Shown piece after piece: positions 43,501 through 46,348 of a stretch of 46,348 bases of DNA. A program made the position numbers and the translations under genes. Each line of letters opens with the position of its first letter. The stretch's first letter is position 1. Source of the stretch: Microvirga arsenatis (GTDB lineage Bacteria; Pseudomonadota; Alphaproteobacteria; Rhizobiales; Beijerinckiaceae); contig NZ_JAAAXJ010000021.1 of NCBI RefSeq assembly GCF_009910705.1, forward strand, positions 1 to 46,348, written 5' to 3'. The notes under the pieces are model-generated. The model did not search any database, had not been told where the DNA came from, and saw only the letters and a program-made list of their open reading frames with translations.

Positions 43501-43579
43501 ACCGCAGGCGCAGCCTTGACCTCCGTGGGCTTCGCCCACATGGTCGGAGGACAACCGAAGATCTGTTGGAGCACCCCGA

Positions 43580-44011
43580 ATGAAGTGGCTGGCGGCTTTC
43601 ATCTCCTTGATGCTGTTGAGCGGCCCCGTCCTCGCCCGTGAGATCACGCCCGCGGAGCGGCGCGAGGAACCCTTCGACGCCACCCTGCCGGCCTGCGCCG
43701 ACCCGTCCGTGCTCCACGACATCAGCGTGAATTTCCAGAGCAAGGAATACAAGTTCTGGAACTCCAACCTGCAGATCGTCGCCTTCGAGCAGGTGCGGCA
43801 GGTGGCCTGGCGCCCCTGGGGGCTCGACTACATCCCCCGCCGCTACTGCACGGGCACGGTGGTCGTGTCGGACGGCCTGAAGCGCAGGATCAATTTCTCG
43901 ATCCGCGAGGATCTCGGCTTCATCGGCATCGGCTGGAATACGGAAGCCTGCGTCGACGGCTTCGACCGCCATTATTCCTTCGCTCCCCATTGCAAGCAGG
44001 CCGCCCCTTGA
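43580..44011 (+). CDS. Secreted hypothetical protein coupled to RNase T2
   Basis: A 143-aa protein with a Sec signal (MKWLAAFISLMLLSGPVLA, cleavage at ~19). The mature part has four cysteines and a dense aromatic core: 'SVNFQSKEYKFWNSNLQIVA', 'RQVAWRPWGLDYIPRRYCTG', then 'INFSIREDLGFIGIGWNTEA'. It looks like a small periplasmic beta-domain held by disulphides; no family comes to mind. Its stop overlaps the TTG start of the ribonuclease T2 gene (TTGA), so the two are translationally coupled and both exported, which suggests a joint role. GGAGC precedes the ATG. Confidence 0.82.
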   Translation: MKWLAAFISLMLLSGPVLAREITPAERREEPFDATLPACADPSVLHDISVNFQSKEYKFWNSNLQIVAFEQVRQVAWRPWGLDYIPRRYCTGTVVVSDGLKRRINFSIREDLGFIGIGWNTEACVDGFDRHYSFAPHCKQAAP

Positions 44012-44670
44012 TCCTGCGCCGGTGCCTTGCCGCCGCGGGTGCCTGTCTTCTCTCGCTTTCCGCCATGGCGGCTCCCGGGCCGCGGGAGGCGAGGGGCGCC
44101 CCCATGGGGCAGTTCGACTTCCATGTGCTGGCCCTCTCCTGGTCGCCGGGCTTCTGCGAGAACAGCGGCAGCCGCAGCCCGCAATGCGACAGCGGCAGCG
44201 GGCTCGGCTTCGTGACCCACGGCCTCTGGCCGCAATACGAGCAGGGCTATCCCAGCTTCTGCGAGCCCAGCGGCCGCTTCGTGCCGCAAGCGGCCATGGC
44301 GGACGCCAAGGGACTCTTCCCGGACGACAATCTCGCCCGCTATCAGTGGCGCAAGCATGGAACCTGCACGGGCGAGTCCCCGAGCGGCTACTTCCAGGCC
44401 GTGCGGCGGGCCCGCGAGCTCGTCCGGATCCCGGACGGCTTCAAGGGCCTGGACAGCCGCTCGCAGGTGCTGCCGAGCGAGATCGAGCGCGCCTTCATCG
44501 ACGTCAATCCAGGCTTGCGCCCCGACATGATTGCGGTTTCCTGCGGACGGCGCATCCTCCAGGAGGTGCGCATCTGCCTGACCAGGGATCTGCGCGGCTT
44601 CCGCTCGTGTCCCGAGGTCGACCGCGACGGCTGCCGCGCGGGCGCAATCACGGTTCCCGCGCCCCGATAG
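44008..44670 (+). CDS. Ribonuclease T2 family protein
   Basis: A 220-aa secreted endoribonuclease-type protein with a signal peptide (1-21). The CAS1 motif is THGLWPQY with catalytic His71. The CAS2 motif is YQWRKHGTC (112-120) with His117, but the position of the catalytic Glu (HEWxKHGTC in fungal enzymes) is Gln113. Many cysteines suit a disulphide-rich periplasmic enzyme. RNase T2 cuts RNA through a 2',3'-cyclic phosphate; with Gln the activity could be reduced or different. The start is TTG 44008, overlapping the previous stop, with AGG upstream; rlmJ follows 8 bp after the stop. Confidence 0.9.
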   Translation: MILRRCLAAAGACLLSLSAMAAPGPREARGAPMGQFDFHVLALSWSPGFCENSGSRSPQCDSGSGLGFVTHGLWPQYEQGYPSFCEPSGRFVPQAAMADAKGLFPDDNLARYQWRKHGTCTGESPSGYFQAVRRARELVRIPDGFKGLDSRSQVLPSEIERAFIDVNPGLRPDMIAVSCGRRILQEVRICLTRDLRGFRSCPEVDRDGCRAGAITVPAPR

Positions 44671-44677
44671 GACGGAC

Positions 44678-45526
44678 ATGAATTACCGCCATGCCTTCCA
44701 CGCCGGCAATTTCGCCGATGTCATGAAGCACGCGCTGCTGGTGCGGATCCTTACCTATCTGCAGCGCAAGGACACCCCGCTGCGGGTCATCGACACCCAT
44801 GCCGGCATCGGGCTCTATGACCTTTCGGGCGACGAGGCCGGACGGACCGGCGAGTGGGTCGAGGGCGTCGGGCGCTTGGACGAGCCTTTCGCTCCCGAGG
44901 TGGAGGACATTCTCGCGCCCTACCGCAAGGTGATCGCCGATGTCCGCGCCCGGCACGGGCAGACCATCTATCCCGGCTCGCCCGGCATCGTGCGCGAGCT
45001 GCTGCGGCGCCAGGACCGGGGCGTGTTCGTGGAACTGCACCCGGCCGATCATGCGGTGCTGAGCGAGGCCTTCAACGAGGTCTCGAACCTGAAGGTGATG
45101 CATCTCGACGGCTGGACGGCCCTGCATGCCCTGATCCCGCCGAAGGAGAAGCGCGGCCTCATGCTGATCGACCCTCCCTATGAGCAGCCCAACGAGTTGG
45201 AGCGGCTCGGCACCGAGACGCTCGCCGCCCTGAGAAAGTGGTCCACCGGCGTCTATGCGGGCTGGTACCCGATCAAGGATGCGCGGCCCGTCGATGCCCT
45301 GTTCGATCGCCTGCACCGGGAGAGCCCGCGCGCGGGCCTGCGGCTGGAACTCTATGTGGACGATCCACGCGACTCCGCGCGACTCAATGGCAGCGGGCTC
45401 TTCGTCCTCAATCCGCCCTGGATCCTGAAGGATGAGGCGGAACTGCTGCTGCCGGCCCTTGCCGAGCGCCTGTCCCGCAGCGGCTACGGCGCCTATCGCT
45501 GCGAGGCCTTCGGCCCCCCTGCTTAA
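44678..45526 (+). CDS. rlmJ: 23S rRNA (adenine(2030)-N6)-methyltransferase
   Basis: A 282-aa methyltransferase modifying A2030 of 23S rRNA. It starts with the family's 'NYRHAFHAGNFADVMKHALL', then 'VIDTHAGIGLYDLSGDEA' (motif I), and the N6-adenine catalytic motif DPPY in 'GLMLIDPPYEQPNELERL', followed by 'GVYAGWYPIKD'. Length is normal. It lies 8 bp after the RNase T2 gene and may share its transcript, though there is no obvious functional tie. Confidence 0.95.
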   Translation: MNYRHAFHAGNFADVMKHALLVRILTYLQRKDTPLRVIDTHAGIGLYDLSGDEAGRTGEWVEGVGRLDEPFAPEVEDILAPYRKVIADVRARHGQTIYPGSPGIVRELLRRQDRGVFVELHPADHAVLSEAFNEVSNLKVMHLDGWTALHALIPPKEKRGLMLIDPPYEQPNELERLGTETLAALRKWSTGVYAGWYPIKDARPVDALFDRLHRESPRAGLRLELYVDDPRDSARLNGSGLFVLNPPWILKDEAELLLPALAERLSRSGYGAYRCEAFGPPA

Positions 45527-45594
45527 AACCGATTGCGGCGGGCGCCTCGAACGGTCATGACTCCTGTCCTTCTCTTCATCAGGGGTTCTCTTCC

Positions 45595-46200
45595 ATGCTC
45601 GTTCTTCGCTCCTCGCCCGCATCGCCCTTCGGCCGGAAGGTGAAGCTCTCCGCCGCGATCCTCGGCCTCTCGGACCGGATCCAGGTGGTGGATGCGGATA
45701 CCCTGAACCCCGAGGATTCCATTCGCCAGCAGAACCCGCTCGGCAAGATCCCGGCGCTGATCCTGGAAGGCGGCGAGGTGCTCTACGATTCCCGGGTCAT
45801 CGTGGAGTATCTCGATCATCTGGCTGGGGGAGGGCGCATCATCCCGAACGGCGCCGGGCGCTTCTCCGCCCTGCGCGACCAGGCCCTGTGTGACGGCATC
45901 ATGGATGCGGCGCTGCTGCAGGTCTACGAGGGCCGCTTCCGTGCGGAAGACAGGCGCGAGCCGAAATGGGTCGACCACCAGGCCGACAAGGTGCGTCGCG
46001 GCCTCGCCCATGCGGAGGCCCATCTCTCGACCCCCGGAGAGGATCTGCATATCGGCAGGATCGCGCTTGCCTGCGCACTCGGCTATCTCGACCTGCGTTT
46101 CGGCGGCCGGTGGCGCGAGAGCCATCCGAGGCTCGTGGCGTGGCTTGCCGACTTCGAGGCCCGCGTTCCGGCCTTCGCCAAGACGAAGGTCACCGCGTGA
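45595..46200 (+). CDS. Glutathione S-transferase
   Basis: A 201-aa GST. The N-terminal thioredoxin-fold half (~1-80) has the family's opening 'RSSPASPFGRKVKLSAAILG', the cis-Pro loop 'NPLGKIPALIL' and 'DSRVIVEYLDHLAG'. The C-terminal helical half (~90-200) has 'GRIALACALGYLDLRF'. The catalytic Ser/Cys lies in the SSPASP stretch. It conjugates glutathione to electrophiles or acts as a peroxidase; the substrate is open. AGGGG about ten bases before the ATG supports the start. A symmetric terminator follows. Confidence 0.93.
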   Translation: MLVLRSSPASPFGRKVKLSAAILGLSDRIQVVDADTLNPEDSIRQQNPLGKIPALILEGGEVLYDSRVIVEYLDHLAGGGRIIPNGAGRFSALRDQALCDGIMDAALLQVYEGRFRAEDRREPKWVDHQADKVRRGLAHAEAHLSTPGEDLHIGRIALACALGYLDLRFGGRWRESHPRLVAWLADFEARVPAFAKTKVTA

Positions 46201-46204
46201 AACG

Positions 46205-46235
46205 AAAAGGCCCGGGGGTTGCCCCGGGCCTTGTT
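46205..46235. terminator. Bidirectional intrinsic terminator
   Basis: AAGGCCCGGGG-GTTG-CCCCGGGCCTT is a perfect 11-bp stem. The minus strand continues TTTTCGTT, a good U-tract for the outer-membrane protein gene; the plus strand continues GTTGTGTTGT, weaker, for the GST gene. Confidence 0.82.
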
Positions 46236-46258
46236 GTGTTGTGCTGCGGCGCCGGATC

Positions 46259-46348
46259 TTAGTAGGTGCCGAAGCGGAAGTTCAGACCGGCGCGGATGAC
46301 GCCGAAGTCGGTCTCGCCGTCGAAGCCCGGGAAGTCGTCGTCGTTGTC
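46259..46348 (-). CDS. Outer-membrane beta-barrel protein, C-terminal end only
   Basis: Only the last 29 residues are inside the window: an acidic loop (DNDDDFPGFDGETDF) and a final strand 'GVIRAGLNFRFGTY' before TAA. Alternating hydrophobic residues and an aromatic last residue are the signature of outer-membrane barrel proteins (Omp25/opacity type) and of BamA-recognised C-termini. The body and start of the gene lie beyond the window. The upstream palindromic terminator ends it. Confidence 0.72.
   Translation of the reverse strand, partial: DNDDDFPGFDGETDFGVIRAGLNFRFGTY

Noticed and set aside
43520..43553. Hairpin CCTCC-GTGGGC-TTC-GCCCAC...GGAGG after the extensin-like gene
   Set aside because: It is a plausible stem but lacks a T-tract, so I did not call it a terminator; it may be a weak processing site.

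Overview
The window is a high-GC chromosomal segment (roughly two-thirds G+C by eye) of an alphaproteobacterium. The gene set points to Hyphomicrobiales (Rhizobiales), probably something near Microvirga/Methylobacterium. It has a fused-style fbc operon for the cytochrome bc1 complex (Rieske, cytochrome b, cytochrome c1), DUF1285/DUF6111-type proteins beside a CCA-adding enzyme, a MoxR/DUF58/DUF4159 cluster, a CtrA-type TTAA-N7-TTAA site, and intergenic palindromic repeats of the kind common in this order. The genus is an inference; no rRNA or tRNA gene is present to test it. I see no phage, insertion sequence, CRISPR array or conjugative module.

Layout. 1-3.2 kb: a cut-off secreted DUF4142/glycine-zipper protein, a metallophosphoesterase, a possible 39-aa protein, a NUDIX hydrolase and a GNAT acetyltransferase. 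3.2-10.2 kb (minus strand): a four-gene MoxR ATPase, DUF58, BatA/DUF4159 and vWA/GATase-like membrane protein cluster. 10.4-13.2 kb: a tightly overlapping operon, DUF1285, CoA pyrophosphatase, DUF6111-like, cca. 13.2-14.8 kb (minus): trmL then hemF, separated by a large cruciform repeat. 15.0-17.8 kb: the bc1 operon with an intrinsic terminator. 17.8-19.05 kb: a gene-free, repeat-packed stretch containing one good promoter-like sequence. 19.05-21.9 kb: a 2H phosphoesterase, mtnP, a lower-GC acetyltransferase and apt. 22.0-27.4 kb (minus): a double-MaoC protein, a 1121-aa RTX protein carrying a glucose/sorbosone-dehydrogenase propeller, and endonuclease V. 27.6-29.5 kb: a DoxX-like membrane protein with histidine-rich ends, a group III truncated haemoglobin and a 50-aa membrane protein.

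29.5-33.0 kb (minus): rplY (good promoter, own terminator), pth, ychF and an FkbM methyltransferase. 33.1-34.7 kb: a divergent MarR regulator/EamA exporter pair with a MarR-type operator between them. 34.7-37.5 kb (minus): prs, a lipoprotein and a BenE-family transporter. 37.6-41.1 kb: uvrC, pgsA, moaD, moaE. 41.1-46.3 kb: an acetyltransferase, a Cys-rich secreted protein, a 33-aa membrane protein, an extensin-like lipoprotein behind a CtrA box, a secreted hypothetical protein coupled to RNase T2, rlmJ, a glutathione S-transferase and the tail of an outer-membrane barrel protein.

Most of the content is housekeeping (respiration, purine salvage, haem, molybdopterin, tRNA/rRNA modification, translation). 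The least conventional items are the RTX-linked sugar-dehydrogenase-like propeller, the 50-aa membrane protein whose ribosome-binding site sits in the loop of a perfect hairpin, the cloverleaf-like repeat between trmL and hemF, the RNase T2 with a glutamine where the catalytic glutamate is expected, and the unexplained promoter plus structured segment at about 18.15-18.42 kb. I did not find a clearly new multigene system; these are candidates for a closer look.
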